Below, in pieces: positions 40,889 through 49,086 of a stretch of 64,000 nt of DNA (its first letter is position 1; every line of letters starts with the position of its first letter). Origin of the DNA: Peptococcaceae bacterium UBA5752 (GTDB taxonomy: Bacteria; Bacillota; Dehalobacteriia; UBA4068); contig DIFI01000007.1 in NCBI GenBank assembly GCA_002419055.1, forward strand, positions 1 to 64,000, in the 5' to 3' direction. Under the pieces are notes generated by a model. The model saw only the letters and a program-made list of their open reading frames with translations, had not been told where the DNA came from and did no database searches. The position numbers were made by a program, and so were the translations under genes.

Positions 40889-42820
40889 ATGAATAATTAT
40901 ATAGCACTTGAGTTTGATAAAATACTTTTGAAGTTTGCAGAAAATGCACTGTCCGAGACTATCAAAACCCGTTGTCTTAAGCTCAAACCATCATTAAACG
41001 AAGCCGAAGTAAGGCGATGTATGGACGAAACAACACAGGCAAAACGTATTATTGAACAAATCGGTACGCCGCCGCTATCATCAATGGCGGAGCTCCAAAA
41101 AGTCATTGACATGATTACTATAGAAGCAATGTTACTGCCCGATAAGATAGCTCATGTATTGTCCTTTGTTGTATCTTGCCAGAGAATGAAAGCATACCTC
41201 AGGAAGGCCGAGGCAACAGATTCTAATATTGCGTGGTATGGCGGATCAATAGACGAACTGACGGAGCTAAAAAATGAAATTGAGCGTTGCATAAGAAACG
41301 GCATTGTTGATGACAAGGCGTCTGTCCATCTTAATGGTATCCGACGGCAAATAGTTATCACCACCGACCAAATCAAGGCAAAGCTTGACGCGCTTTTACG
41401 AAAAAACAAAGCTTGGTTCTCGGAGAGCTTTGTCTCAGTCAGGAACGGCCACTATACCCTGCTGGTAAAGCGAGAACACAAAAACGATGTTGCAGGTACT
41501 GTAATCGAAATGTCAAATACCGGGGGAACATGCTTTATCGAGCCTTCATCTGTGGGCAGACTGCAGTCAGAGCTCAACGCTTTGCAAATCGAAGAAGACA
41601 GCGAAGTCAGGCGCATTTTGTACTCTCTGACGGCGCTTATCAGCGATAATCTTCCGGCCATCAAGCTAAATATTGAGACGATGGAAACTCTTGATTTCCT
41701 TTTTGCCAAAGGAAAGCTAAGCATTTCCATGAAAGCATCGCCCGTCGGTATAAACAACGACAGAAAGATTCATATGAGCAACGCAAGACATCCCTTGCTG
41801 ACCCAGAATTCCGCGGTGCCCTTGGATTTTGAAGTCGGATGTAAAAATACGGGGGTGGTTATTACAGGGCCAAATACCGGCGGCAAAACGGTTGCACTGA
41901 AAACGGTTGGGCTTCTTTGTCTGATGGCGCAAAGTGGACTACATGTTCCTGCCGACGAGGACAGTAGCTTTTGTATGCACAATATGATTATGTGCGATAT
42001 TGGCGACGGACAAAGTATAGCAGAAAATCTCTCCACCTTTTCATCACACATGAAGAACATTATTGCCATATTAGAACAAGCGAATAAAGAATCACTTGTC
42101 CTGCTTGACGAGCTAGGCTCTGGTACTGATCCAGCCGAAGGTATGGGACTGGCAATTGCGATTTTGGATGAGCTCTGCGCAAAAGGGTGTCTGTTTGCCG
42201 TAACAACGCACTATCCGGAGATAAAAGAATACGCGGCAAACAAACCTGGGCTTGTAAATGCCCGCATGGCATTTGATAAGGAGAGTCTTATGCCGCTATA
42301 TCGTCTTGAAATTGGAGAGGCAGGTGAAAGCTGTGCGCTGTATATTGCGGAAAGGCTGGGCATGCCTCTACAAATGCTGAAACGTGCGCACGAAGCCGCG
42401 TATGGAAATTTATGCGAAGAGCGTTGGCTTGCGACGCAGCAAAGTATACCTACTTCCGACAAGTCCGTCACAACGCCCCAGATCATTAAGCAAAAAGATC
42501 CAAAGCCTGAAATACAGTCTCACAGCGGCAAATTCAACATCGGAGACAGCGTGATTGTTTATCCTCAGAAGGAAATCGGTATTGTTTACGCTCGGTCAAA
42601 TGAAAGGGGAGAAATCGGCGTCCAGGTAAAAGAGAAGAAAAAGCTTGTAAACCATAAACGTATAAAACTACAGGTGGCCGCTAGCGAGCTTTACCCGGAA
42701 AATTATGATTTTTCCATCATTTTTGACAGTGTGAAAAACCGAAAGGCAAGACACATAATGGATAAACGTCACGAAGAAGGAAATGTGATAATTATTAAAG
42801 AAGGAGATAAAGAAAAATGA
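40889..42820 (+). CDS. MutS2-like ATPase lacking the Smr domain
   Basis: 643 aa. Residues 1-290 form the MutS2 lever/clamp region (FIEPSSVGRLQSELN motif). Residues 300-500 form the ATPase, with Walker A GPNTGGKTVALKT, CDIGDGQSIAENLSTFSSHM and Walker B VLLDELGSGTDPAEG. A KOW-like segment follows at about 545-590 (GDSVIVYPQKEIGIVYARS). The protein ends where canonical MutS2 (about 780 aa) would have its Smr nuclease domain. MutS2 has been linked to rescue of collided ribosomes in Bacillus subtilis. With a leader peptide and attenuator upstream, this paralogue may be a translation-stress or antibiotic-inducible ribosome factor. The GNAT gene overlaps its stop by 4 nt. Confidence 0.88.
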   Translation: MNNYIALEFDKILLKFAENALSETIKTRCLKLKPSLNEAEVRRCMDETTQAKRIIEQIGTPPLSSMAELQKVIDMITIEAMLLPDKIAHVLSFVVSCQRMKAYLRKAEATDSNIAWYGGSIDELTELKNEIERCIRNGIVDDKASVHLNGIRRQIVITTDQIKAKLDALLRKNKAWFSESFVSVRNGHYTLLVKREHKNDVAGTVIEMSNTGGTCFIEPSSVGRLQSELNALQIEEDSEVRRILYSLTALISDNLPAIKLNIETMETLDFLFAKGKLSISMKASPVGINNDRKIHMSNARHPLLTQNSAVPLDFEVGCKNTGVVITGPNTGGKTVALKTVGLLCLMAQSGLHVPADEDSSFCMHNMIMCDIGDGQSIAENLSTFSSHMKNIIAILEQANKESLVLLDELGSGTDPAEGMGLAIAILDELCAKGCLFAVTTHYPEIKEYAANKPGLVNARMAFDKESLMPLYRLEIGEAGESCALYIAERLGMPLQMLKRAHEAAYGNLCEERWLATQQSIPTSDKSVTTPQIIKQKDPKPEIQSHSGKFNIGDSVIVYPQKEIGIVYARSNERGEIGVQVKEKKKLVNHKRIKLQVAASELYPENYDFSIIFDSVKNRKARHIMDKRHEEGNVIIIKEGDKEK

Positions 42821-43425
42821 ATATAAAAATCCGCCAGGAAAACGATAGCGATTATGAAGAGGTTGAAAGCTTGACAAGGGAAGCATTTTGGGATATCTAT
42901 AAGCCCGGATGCGAAGAGCATCTTCTTGTCCATAAGCTCAGGAAGGTTTCTAGTTATATTCCCGAACTTGATTTTGTAGCGGTGCTGGATGATCGGATCG
43001 TTGGAAATATTATCTATTCCCAATCAAAAATTGCGGACAGCGAAGATGTAACACATGAGGTAATAACATTTGGTCCGATCAGCGTTTTACCGTCTCTACA
43101 GAAAAAAGGAATCGGTTCTGCTCTGATTGCGCATACAAAAAAACTGGCTGAAAATATGGGCTATAAGGCCATCGTAATTTTCGGAAATCGGGCTTACTAT
43201 CATCGGTTCGGCTTTAAGAGCGCGGAGAGCTTTGGAATAACCACCGCCGAAGGAGCGAACTTTGAAGCATTTATGGTAATGGAGTTATATGACTGCGCTC
43301 TGCAAGGCATCACCGGTAAGTTTTATGAAGACCCTGTCTTTTATATAGACAAAGAAGAACTAGAAGAGTTTGAAAAGAAATTCCCACATAAAAAAAAACA
43401 TGTTACCGATACTCAGTTTAGATAA
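42817..43425 (+). CDS. GNAT-family N-acetyltransferase
   Basis: 202 aa. It has the acetyl-CoA motif A SVLPSLQKKGIGSALIAHTKKLAENMGYKAIVI in shortened form (Q/R-x-x-G-x-G/S as QKKGIG) and the YYHRFGFKSAESFGI region of YhbS-like acetyltransferases. The acceptor is unknown. Translational coupling to the MutS2-like gene (ATGA overlap) implies a shared response, for example to a translation inhibitor, with acetylation of a drug or a ribosome-associated target as one possibility. Confidence 0.85.
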   Translation: MNIKIRQENDSDYEEVESLTREAFWDIYKPGCEEHLLVHKLRKVSSYIPELDFVAVLDDRIVGNIIYSQSKIADSEDVTHEVITFGPISVLPSLQKKGIGSALIAHTKKLAENMGYKAIVIFGNRAYYHRFGFKSAESFGITTAEGANFEAFMVMELYDCALQGITGKFYEDPVFYIDKEELEEFEKKFPHKKKHVTDTQFR

Positions 43426-43573
43426 TACAAATTGTTTTAATATAGAAAAACAAAATGCTACACCGTGCAACATTGAACGATATCTCAAAATGGATGTATT
43501 TGGGCCGTGTACTTTAGAACTCATATACAGCAAATGCTGTTCATGGAGAAATTGCACGGGTGTCATTTATGCA

Positions 43574-43620
43574 AAAAATAAGGACTCATGTATTGATACA
43601 ATACATGAGTCCTTATTTTT
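43574..43620. terminator. Perfect 22-bp hairpin at island boundary
   Basis: A 22-bp exact inverted repeat (43574-43595 and 43599-43620) around ATA, with A-run and T-run ends. It can end the GNAT operon on the plus strand. On the minus strand it directly follows the tRNA-Met fragment, where a tRNA terminator would be. Confidence 0.9.
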
Positions 43621-43660
43621 GCAGGGGCAGGATTTGAACCTGCGACCTCTGGGTTATGAG
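43621..43660 (-). repeat. Partial tRNA-Met 3' end (att-like remnant 1)
   Basis: On the minus strand it reads from the CTCATAA anticodon loop through the T-arm core GGTTCAAATCC to CCCCTGCA. The 5' half of a tRNA is absent. About 80 nt of flanking sequence upstream (43660-43800, including GCGCACAT) resembles that of the copy at 57150. It is best read as an attachment-site remnant. Confidence 0.75.
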
Positions 43661-43855
43661 ATGTCGTTTGTACATTTTATATCGTTTTAGTATTATATAA
43701 TAGTGCCTGCTAATATGCCATTTCATTTTTATGGAATCTAATATCATGTGACAATTTTAGTCGTTATTACCATATCGTGTGCTCTATGTGCGCCAAGAAA
43801 AATACATTTAGAGCAAAAAAACTTTATTATTGATGTTGAAAAGATTAAATAAAAA

Positions 43856-44335
43856 CTAAAATATTTTTATAGCGAAATATATAATCATAAGAATTTCTGC
43901 GCCAATTTTAAAGAGCATTCCACCAAGAGCGCCAACAAGCGCACCAAAGCCGCTTCTAATAGCCTGTTTTAATTCTGTCCCACGCAAAAATTCAACAGCA
44001 ATCACGCCGAGGAATGGGCCTATAACAATACCTAATGGACCTAAAAAAATAAGCGCTATAATTGTGCCTATTATTGCGCCGTAGGCAGTGTATTTATTAC
44101 CTCCGAATTTTTTTGTCCCGATAGCAGCGGAGAAATAGTCCGATAAAAATATTATTATCAATACAATCGCTTCTATAATATAGAAAAATACATCCAGAGA
44201 TGCAAAACCAGTCATAATTCCATAAAGAAGCATTCCAAAATAAATGACGATAGGACCGGGTAGTGCAGGCAAGATGGTGCCAATTAGACCTATGATGAAT
44301 AAAATCACAGAAAGAACTAATGCCAATATATTCAC
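43856..44335 (-). CDS. DUF456 family membrane protein
   Basis: 159 aa with four to five hydrophobic helices and the Gly/Pro-rich DUF456 pattern: GLIGTILPALPGPIVIYFGM, SDYFSAAIGTKKFGGNKYTAYGAIIGTI and GPLGIVIGPFLGVIAVE. The family is widespread but has no assigned biochemical role. It is monocistronic, just inside the left boundary of the tRNA-fragment-bounded region. An integrase remnant-like tail ends about 55 nt away. Confidence 0.85.
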   Translation of the reverse strand: MNILALVLSVILFIIGLIGTILPALPGPIVIYFGMLLYGIMTGFASLDVFFYIIEAIVLIIIFLSDYFSAAIGTKKFGGNKYTAYGAIIGTIIALIFLGPLGIVIGPFLGVIAVEFLRGTELKQAIRSGFGALVGALGGMLFKIGAEILMIIYFAIKIF

Positions 44336-45223
44336 TTAAATCCCTCCAATAAATATATTTTGGTTTTTGAAAGATATTTAAATACCTGATTTCTGCAATT
44401 TATATTGTCTATGGTTAGTTTGTGGTTAGACTATGGTAATAAGATGCAATCATTTGTTTCATACCGCTGTTTTATTCAAGTAACATATCCCAAGCGACTT
44501 TCTTAATAGTTGCTCCAAACTTCATAATTATGATACAGATTACCCATTTGGGAAGCAAGAAATCAGGCGGAACGGTTTGATATGAGAAATAAGTCATAAT
44601 AGAGACGTTTTTTTTATCAATGCCTTTATCAGCAATCTCAACAACGAAACAACGAAATCTGTTATCAGCACCTTCAAGATTGAAGACAATAAGGGCGAGA
44701 GTGATACCGAAGCGAGCATTTATCTAAGACGCTTATAAAGATTTTCGGGGTAACTATTCTGGGAAGGACACCCAGTTATTGATTTCAATTTGCGCCGGTA
44801 ATTGATTCAGATTCCGCGAAAGTCATTTAATGTTTTGTAGATATAGTTAATAATCACTCCAAGCATTTAATGATACTGAGTCTTTTATAAGGATGTCTGA
44901 GCATGTATAATGCAGTAATAAATACGGTCATAGTATGGGAAAAATCAGAAGATTATTAAACAGTATACTTTGATGTTATTGAAAATGTTATAAGACGCAT
45001 TGAGGTGGAAGATTTTTTTCGATTCCTTATCCTTAAATGGTAGAACGGTTGAATGAACAATGCGTGTTGTACCTTTTATATTTATATTTTTCCGCAAGTA
45101 ATCACATATAAATAATCAGAAAACAAATTGGCCTATGAGATAAGCTGTTTAGCTGATTTCACAGGCCAATTCTTGGAGGAATAATTAGGCAGTGCATAAT
45201 TAATATGCAAAATAATAGTTATT
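44336..45223. other. Non-coding stretch with decayed sequence and a terminator
   Basis: There is no intact gene in this 0.9 kb. Short stretches around 44640-44740 (ISTFKIEDNKGESDTEAS in one frame) and 44930-45010 look like protein remnants interrupted by stops. I cannot name them. A hairpin AATTGGCCT (45126-45134)/AGGCCAATT (45163-45171) with an inner stem lies 53 nt after the CAP gene and probably ends its minus-strand transcript. Confidence 0.5.
45126..45171 (-). terminator. Terminator of the CAP-protein gene
   Basis: A nine-base outer stem (AATTGGCCT/AGGCCAATT) and an inner AGCT/AGCT stem; the minus strand then reads TTTGTTTTC. Confidence 0.65.
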
Positions 45224-45760
45224 TTACTGGTTATTGACAGTCCTGGGAGTATAGAAAAGCAGAGAGCAGTAAATCCTACCGTTTGCGTTTTTATAATAGC
45301 CAACGCTTGAGTAGGTAAAGTTCGGATTCAACAAATTACTGCGATGTGATTCCGAGTTCATCCAAGCAGTTACAAGCCGTTCAGGCGTGCTAAACCCGTA
45401 CGCGAGATTCTCACCAGCATAACTGTAGGTAATTGAATAATCTTTAAAAATTGCACAAAATCTGGTCCCGTTTGGTCTGGTATGGGAAAAACTTGTTGCC
45501 GATTCTTTAGCTCTAATATCTGCCATCGGCTGAAGTCCTTTCATTTCAATAAGCTCTGCAACTCCTGCATTTGCACGCTCAATATTAACAAGTCTTAAAA
45601 CCTCAGCCCTATATTCCATGTCAGGGGACAGTACAGTTGTCGAATCAATTGTACTGTTATTAGTAGTTGATCCATCCTCGGCCAGTGCATAAGTAGACAT
45701 CGCAGCACAAAACATAATTGTAAGTAAAAACACTACTATACTCGATATTGTTTTCTTCAT
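45224..45760 (-). CDS. Secreted CAP/SCP-domain protein under c-di-GMP riboswitch control
   Basis: 178 aa from ATG 45760 after TGGAGGT. Upstream in-frame codons lie within the leader RNA and were rejected. A signal peptide (KKTISSIVVFLLTIMFCAAMSTYALA) covers the first 27 residues. A Ser/Thr-rich linker leads to a CAP domain (about 55-175) with LRLVNIERANAGV, the His of FSHTRPNG, YAGENLAYG and WMNSESHRSNLLNP. The His/Glu set of the CAP cavity is kept. The domain occurs in secreted proteins tied to sporulation, adhesion and envelope work. Expression is expected to depend on c-di-GMP through three tandem aptamers. Confidence 0.9.
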   Translation of the reverse strand: MKKTISSIVVFLLTIMFCAAMSTYALAEDGSTTNNSTIDSTTVLSPDMEYRAEVLRLVNIERANAGVAELIEMKGLQPMADIRAKESATSFSHTRPNGTRFCAIFKDYSITYSYAGENLAYGFSTPERLVTAWMNSESHRSNLLNPNFTYSSVGYYKNANGRIYCSLLFYTPRTVNNQ

Positions 45761-45770
45761 TTGTATGTAC

Positions 45771-45816
45771 CTCCATTTACTTGTATTATTCCGAAACGGT
45801 GCAAGTAAAAATGGAG
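45771..45816 (-). promoter_or_regulatory. Ribosome-site-masking hairpin of the CAP gene
   Basis: CTCCATTTACTTG (45771-45783) pairs with CAAGTAAAAATGGAG (45802-45816, two-base bulge). In the minus-strand RNA the 3' arm contains GGAG of the CAP gene ribosome site. It follows the last aptamer and should make that aptamer act on translation. Confidence 0.72.
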
Positions 45817-45830
45817 CTCTCACACAACAA

Positions 45831-45915
45831 TTTCGGTAACCGGCTGTCATAGTCTATTGACCTTAGACCCTTGGCTTTGCGTCCCCGCCTTTCAACGGGT
45901 TTGCCTTTTCGTTTT
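45831..45915 (-). promoter_or_regulatory. c-di-GMP-I (GEMM-I) riboswitch aptamer, copy 3 (gene-proximal)
   Basis: The minus strand carries the GEMM-I core: GGCAAACCC, a GAAA-closed P2, GGGACGCAAAGCC, GGGTCTAAGG, a P3 arm, then ATGACAGCCGGTTACCG. It is not followed by the terminator found after copies 1 and 2, but by a hairpin over the ribosome site. Confidence 0.92.
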
Positions 45916-45928
45916 GATTTTGTATGTA

Positions 45929-45961
45929 TAAAAAATGTTCTGTCCGGTAACCGAACAGAAC
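45929..45961 (-). terminator. Expression-platform terminator of riboswitch copy 2
   Basis: GTTCTGT (45937-45943) and ACAGAAC (45955-45961) with an inner CCGG/CCGR stem. The minus strand then reads ATTTTTTATAC. It lies between copies 2 and 3. Confidence 0.85.
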
Positions 45962-45982
45962 TCATCATAAAAGGATGAATAT

Positions 45983-46067
45983 TCTCGGCAACCGGCTGTC
46001 ATAGTCTATTGACCTTAGACCCCTGGCTTTGCGTCCCCATCTTTCAACGGGTTTGCCTTTTCGTTTT
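45983..46067 (-). promoter_or_regulatory. c-di-GMP-I riboswitch aptamer, copy 2
   Basis: The same core as copy 3 with few changes (GCCAGGGG in place of GCCAAGGG, GGCAACCGG variation near the 3' end). It is exactly 152 bp from each neighbour, so the array arose by unit duplication. Confidence 0.92.
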
Positions 46068-46080
46068 GGTTTTGTATGTA

Positions 46081-46113
46081 TAAAAAATGTTCTGTCCGGT
46101 AACCGAACAGAAC
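46081..46113 (-). terminator. Expression-platform terminator of riboswitch copy 1
   Basis: The same hairpin as at 45937-45961, here at 46089-46113, with a T-run on the minus strand. Its CGGTTACCGG segment can pair at 9 of 10 positions with the CCGGTTACCG 3' end of the aptamer, a possible antiterminator. Confidence 0.85.
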
Positions 46114-46134
46114 TCATCATAAAAGGATGAATAT

Positions 46135-46221
46135 TTTCGGTAACCGGCTGTCATAGTCTATTGACCTTAGACCCCTAGCTTTGCGTCCCCATCTTTCGAT
46201 GAGTTTGCTATTATCGTAATA
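46135..46221 (-). promoter_or_regulatory. c-di-GMP-I riboswitch aptamer, copy 1 (promoter-proximal)
   Basis: The core is conserved (GCAAACTC, GAAA loop, GGGACGCAAAGC, GGGTCTAAGG, GACAGCCGGTTACCG). The P2 stem has compensating changes (CTCATC/GATGGG), and the 5' flank differs from copies 2 and 3. Confidence 0.9.
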
Positions 46222-46242
46222 TTTTATTAAGATTGTATTATT

Positions 46243-46271
46243 ATTTTACAATCTTTGGAATATATTGTCAA
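46243..46271 (-). promoter_or_regulatory. Promoter of the riboswitch-CAP transcript
   Basis: On the minus strand: TTGACA (46271-46266), 17-bp spacer, TAAAAT (46248-46243). The predicted start near 46236 places aptamer 1 at the very 5' end of the RNA and gives a leader of about 475 nt. Confidence 0.8.
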
Positions 46272-46551
46272 GAAAAACATAAAATATTTTGCATTTAGTT
46301 TTTATGTTTTCTGTTAAAAGAGAGAGTTTAGATGATTTCTCTTATTAAATATTTTTCTGCTGCTGTTATTAAATGATTACATTTATGCCTATAAAAGAGA
46401 CCCTTTCTAGATTCTGTCAACAGCTCGGTTGGATTTAAATTAATTGAAGGTTTCGGCAGGAGTGGCTCTAGCAGGATTTTCCGGAGATGAGTTCACAGTA
46501 TTTTCGTTTTCGGTAACAGCAGAATCGACTTAACCGGTTCTCATAATACTC

Positions 46552-47226
46552 CTATAAAGGTTTGTCATTTATTTTTGTTAATCGAGCGCGTACGATTAAA
46601 CGGTGACTTGATACAGGATATGGTGTACAGGTCAGCAATGTCAGTACATAGTCCTCGTTCTTTGCATTTTCAAGTACCCAGACCTCTTTTGGTTGTACGG
46701 TGAAGCTATCATATACTGTGTAGGTATAAGTGTTTTCGGTAGTTTTAATTATAACGTTGTCCCCGTTCTTAAGAAGATTAAGATGACGGAATGGATCATA
46801 GTTGTGTCCTGCAATTGCACAGTTGCCTTTCTGGCCAACAGCATCGGTACCGATAACATGACCAACGCCGTATTTTAGCTGTTTTTGCGTGCCCTCAAAT
46901 AAGTTAACAGAGACGTTTATAACTGGTATTTTAAGTATTCCGAGCTGTTCAAAAACAGGCTGTGTGGTGGAATCTTTATCTACTTCTCCTGGGAGAACAG
47001 TACCTTCATATGTGCCGTCCGTAGGCTCTGTATTATCATCACTAATGATGGTTTCTCCATCTTCAAGATTAACGGGTTTGGGATCAGGGATGTCATTCCA
47101 ATTTTGGTTGCTTCTACTAAAAAAAGCATCCCATGGGAAGTCTTTATACTCTAGAATAGCTGCTGTTATTATTAAAATAATTCCGGTCGCAACCAGAAGT
47201 ATTGTTGCAATTCGTCTTTTATTCAT
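46552..47226 (-). CDS. Class D/E-type sortase
   Basis: 224 aa from ATG 47226 (MNKRRIATILL) after a GGGGGCAAGGAAG site. The longer upstream frame lacks a signal. It has an N-terminal membrane anchor (about 5-27), an acidic linker (about 45-90) and the sortase beta-barrel. The catalytic His is in NCAIAGHNYDPFRHL, the Cys in VLTLLTCTPYP, and the Arg in SHRLIVRAR. It joins sorting-signal proteins to cell wall or to each other. A likely substrate is the LPDTG protein encoded at 49669, across a BTAD regulator gene. The region 46272-46551 after it has no gene. Confidence 0.9.
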   Translation of the reverse strand: MNKRRIATILLVATGIILIITAAILEYKDFPWDAFFSRSNQNWNDIPDPKPVNLEDGETIISDDNTEPTDGTYEGTVLPGEVDKDSTTQPVFEQLGILKIPVINVSVNLFEGTQKQLKYGVGHVIGTDAVGQKGNCAIAGHNYDPFRHLNLLKNGDNVIIKTTENTYTYTVYDSFTVQPKEVWVLENAKNEDYVLTLLTCTPYPVSSHRLIVRARLTKINDKPL

Positions 47227-47474
47227 ACTTCCTTGCCCCCTGTCAAAAATCATATCATATATAAAACAATTTTCAATAGAAAAATCAAAACATGTATGGT
47301 AAGGATTATGAAACAACATTTTTGCATTCTGAATAAAAGTTTTAGTGTATCTAATAATGACAATTTTAGATAATCATGATATTATTAATAAATATGATTA
47401 ATAATGATAAGTTGATTATTATCGATGATACTATGGTGTATTGAAAAATAATCTGGGATAGGGGAAAAGTTCGG

Positions 47475-48722
47475 ATGGATGAAATGCTTATAAATATAAA
47501 AATGTTTGGCAGTTTTTATATAACAATCGGTGGGAAATACATTGTTTTTAAAAAAAACAATGGTAGCAGAACATCCTTTTTGCTTCAGTACCTGATTCAG
47601 AACAGCGGGAAAAGCATTACAAAAGAGAAGCTGATTGACGTGATATATGGTGACGAAGAGATTGAAAATCCCGTCAAGGCGCTTCAGGTGTTAGTGACCC
47701 GTTTGAGGAAGATCCTGCTGGATTCAGGACTCCCAAAACAGGAATATATATACTGCAGCGACGGTATGTATGGATGGAACACAAAGATCCCCTGTGAGAT
47801 TGATACCCATGAATTCGAAATAGCGGTTAATAAAGCCAGGCAACAGGGACAGACTTATGAACGGAAGATTGAGCTTTATACTCGCGCTATCGAACTTTAT
47901 GACGGTGATTTTCTGCCAAATCTTACCGGGAATGATTGGGCGACGGTTGTTTCTGCCTACTACTCTAATCTCTATCTGCAATGTTTTGAGGAAGTTTGGG
48001 TACTATTGAGGGGAAATAATGACTATCAGACAATGCTGAAGCTTTGTTCAAAAGGTATGAGAGTAACCCCATCTGAGGAAGAACTACATATTATTTACAT
48101 AAGATGTCTTTTAGGTGAAGGCCGTATAAAAGATGCTTTGACTGCTTACAATTTTGCAATGGAGATGCTTCTCGATGAATGGCTCACTGTCCCGTCAGCG
48201 GAGCTAGAGGCGCTTTTCGGTGAGATATCGGATAAACTCAAGGACGAAAGATTACCTATCAAAGAGATTAGAGATGAAATCAAGGAGAAAGCGGAGCAGG
48301 AAGGCGCGTTCTATTGTACATTAATGAGCTTTATTGATAGCTACCGTTTTGTTGCAAGAATGATGGAGCGCAGCGGTCAGTCAGTCTATTTAATGCTTTG
48401 TACCTTAACGAATAAAAATGGAGGCCTGCCAAAGTCCGATGAACGGCTTTCTTATGCTGCAAAATGCCTGTCAGATTCTGTGAAAAAATCTTTGCGCCGT
48501 GGGGACATGTATACTAGATACAGTGTTACCCAGTTTCTTGTCCTTTTGATCGGAACGAACATGGAAAATTGCACACTGATATCCGAACGCATAAATGCAA
48601 ATTACCGCAAGTTGTATAATGGAAGAGGAATTCATTTAAAGTGTAGTGTTTTGCCGGCCGCCGAATTCAATTTTAACGGCGATAAAATAAAGTTTATTAA
48701 AAATCATTCTTTTTGGGAATAA
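47475..48722 (+). CDS. BTAD-type transcriptional activator with C-terminal cyclase-like domain
   Basis: 415 aa. Residues 1-100 are an OmpR-like winged helix (IKMFGSFYITIGGKYIVF, SITKEKLIDVIYG, VLVTRLRKILLDSG). Residues 105-255 are the BTAD helical-repeat domain (IDTHEFEIAVNKARQQG, LHIIYIRCLLGEGRI). The last 140 residues (about 280-410) resemble a degenerate GGDEF/nucleotide-cyclase palm fold: SLRRGDMYTRYSVTQFLVLL occupies the strand-helix position, but no GGDEF motif is present. It probably activates the neighbouring sortase and surface-protein genes. Whether the C-terminal domain senses a nucleotide is unknown. Confidence 0.8.
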   Translation: MDEMLINIKMFGSFYITIGGKYIVFKKNNGSRTSFLLQYLIQNSGKSITKEKLIDVIYGDEEIENPVKALQVLVTRLRKILLDSGLPKQEYIYCSDGMYGWNTKIPCEIDTHEFEIAVNKARQQGQTYERKIELYTRAIELYDGDFLPNLTGNDWATVVSAYYSNLYLQCFEEVWVLLRGNNDYQTMLKLCSKGMRVTPSEEELHIIYIRCLLGEGRIKDALTAYNFAMEMLLDEWLTVPSAELEALFGEISDKLKDERLPIKEIRDEIKEKAEQEGAFYCTLMSFIDSYRFVARMMERSGQSVYLMLCTLTNKNGGLPKSDERLSYAAKCLSDSVKKSLRRGDMYTRYSVTQFLVLLIGTNMENCTLISERINANYRKLYNGRGIHLKCSVLPAAEFNFNGDKIKFIKNHSFWE

Positions 48723-48870
48723 TGCTTCAAATCTTGGAATTGTCCTATACATAATCTATTTTACTAAAAAGGCGTAACTTTTTTAGATATATTTATTATA
48801 AATGTTAACAGAACAGTAATAATAATTCTTACAAATCCGTTAAATAAAGATATTTATTATCAATTTTTTG

Positions 48871-48903
48871 ATCCTATTTATTATAATTAGGATCTTTTTT
48901 TGT
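48871..48903 (+). terminator. Intrinsic terminator of the BTAD gene
   Basis: GATCCTA (48871-48877) pairs with TAGGATC (48889-48895), followed by a run of T. The rest of 48723-49086 is A/T-rich with no gene. Confidence 0.85.
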
Positions 48904-49086
48904 TAAATATTTTAAGGTTTTATTGAGTCTTTCACCACCTATCTTGCTTGATGATGTATAATATTATGTGGATTTGAGTGCGTTAGGAACGAAAATTGTA
49001 AAATTTTACTATATTTTTGTTTTTGTAGCCAAGACGTAGATATAAGATGTTAATATGAATCCATCAATAGGGGAGAGACCAACAGA

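Noticed and set aside
45761..45968. N-terminal extension of the CAP protein and a separate 60-codon ORF
   Set aside because: Both run through the third riboswitch aptamer and its ribosome-site hairpin; a signal peptide and a good ribosome site begin at 45760.
45831..46221. The three 152-bp repeats as ordinary tandem DNA repeats or an insertion-sequence remnant
   Set aside because: Each unit carries the conserved c-di-GMP-I aptamer core with compensating stem changes, so they are RNA elements.
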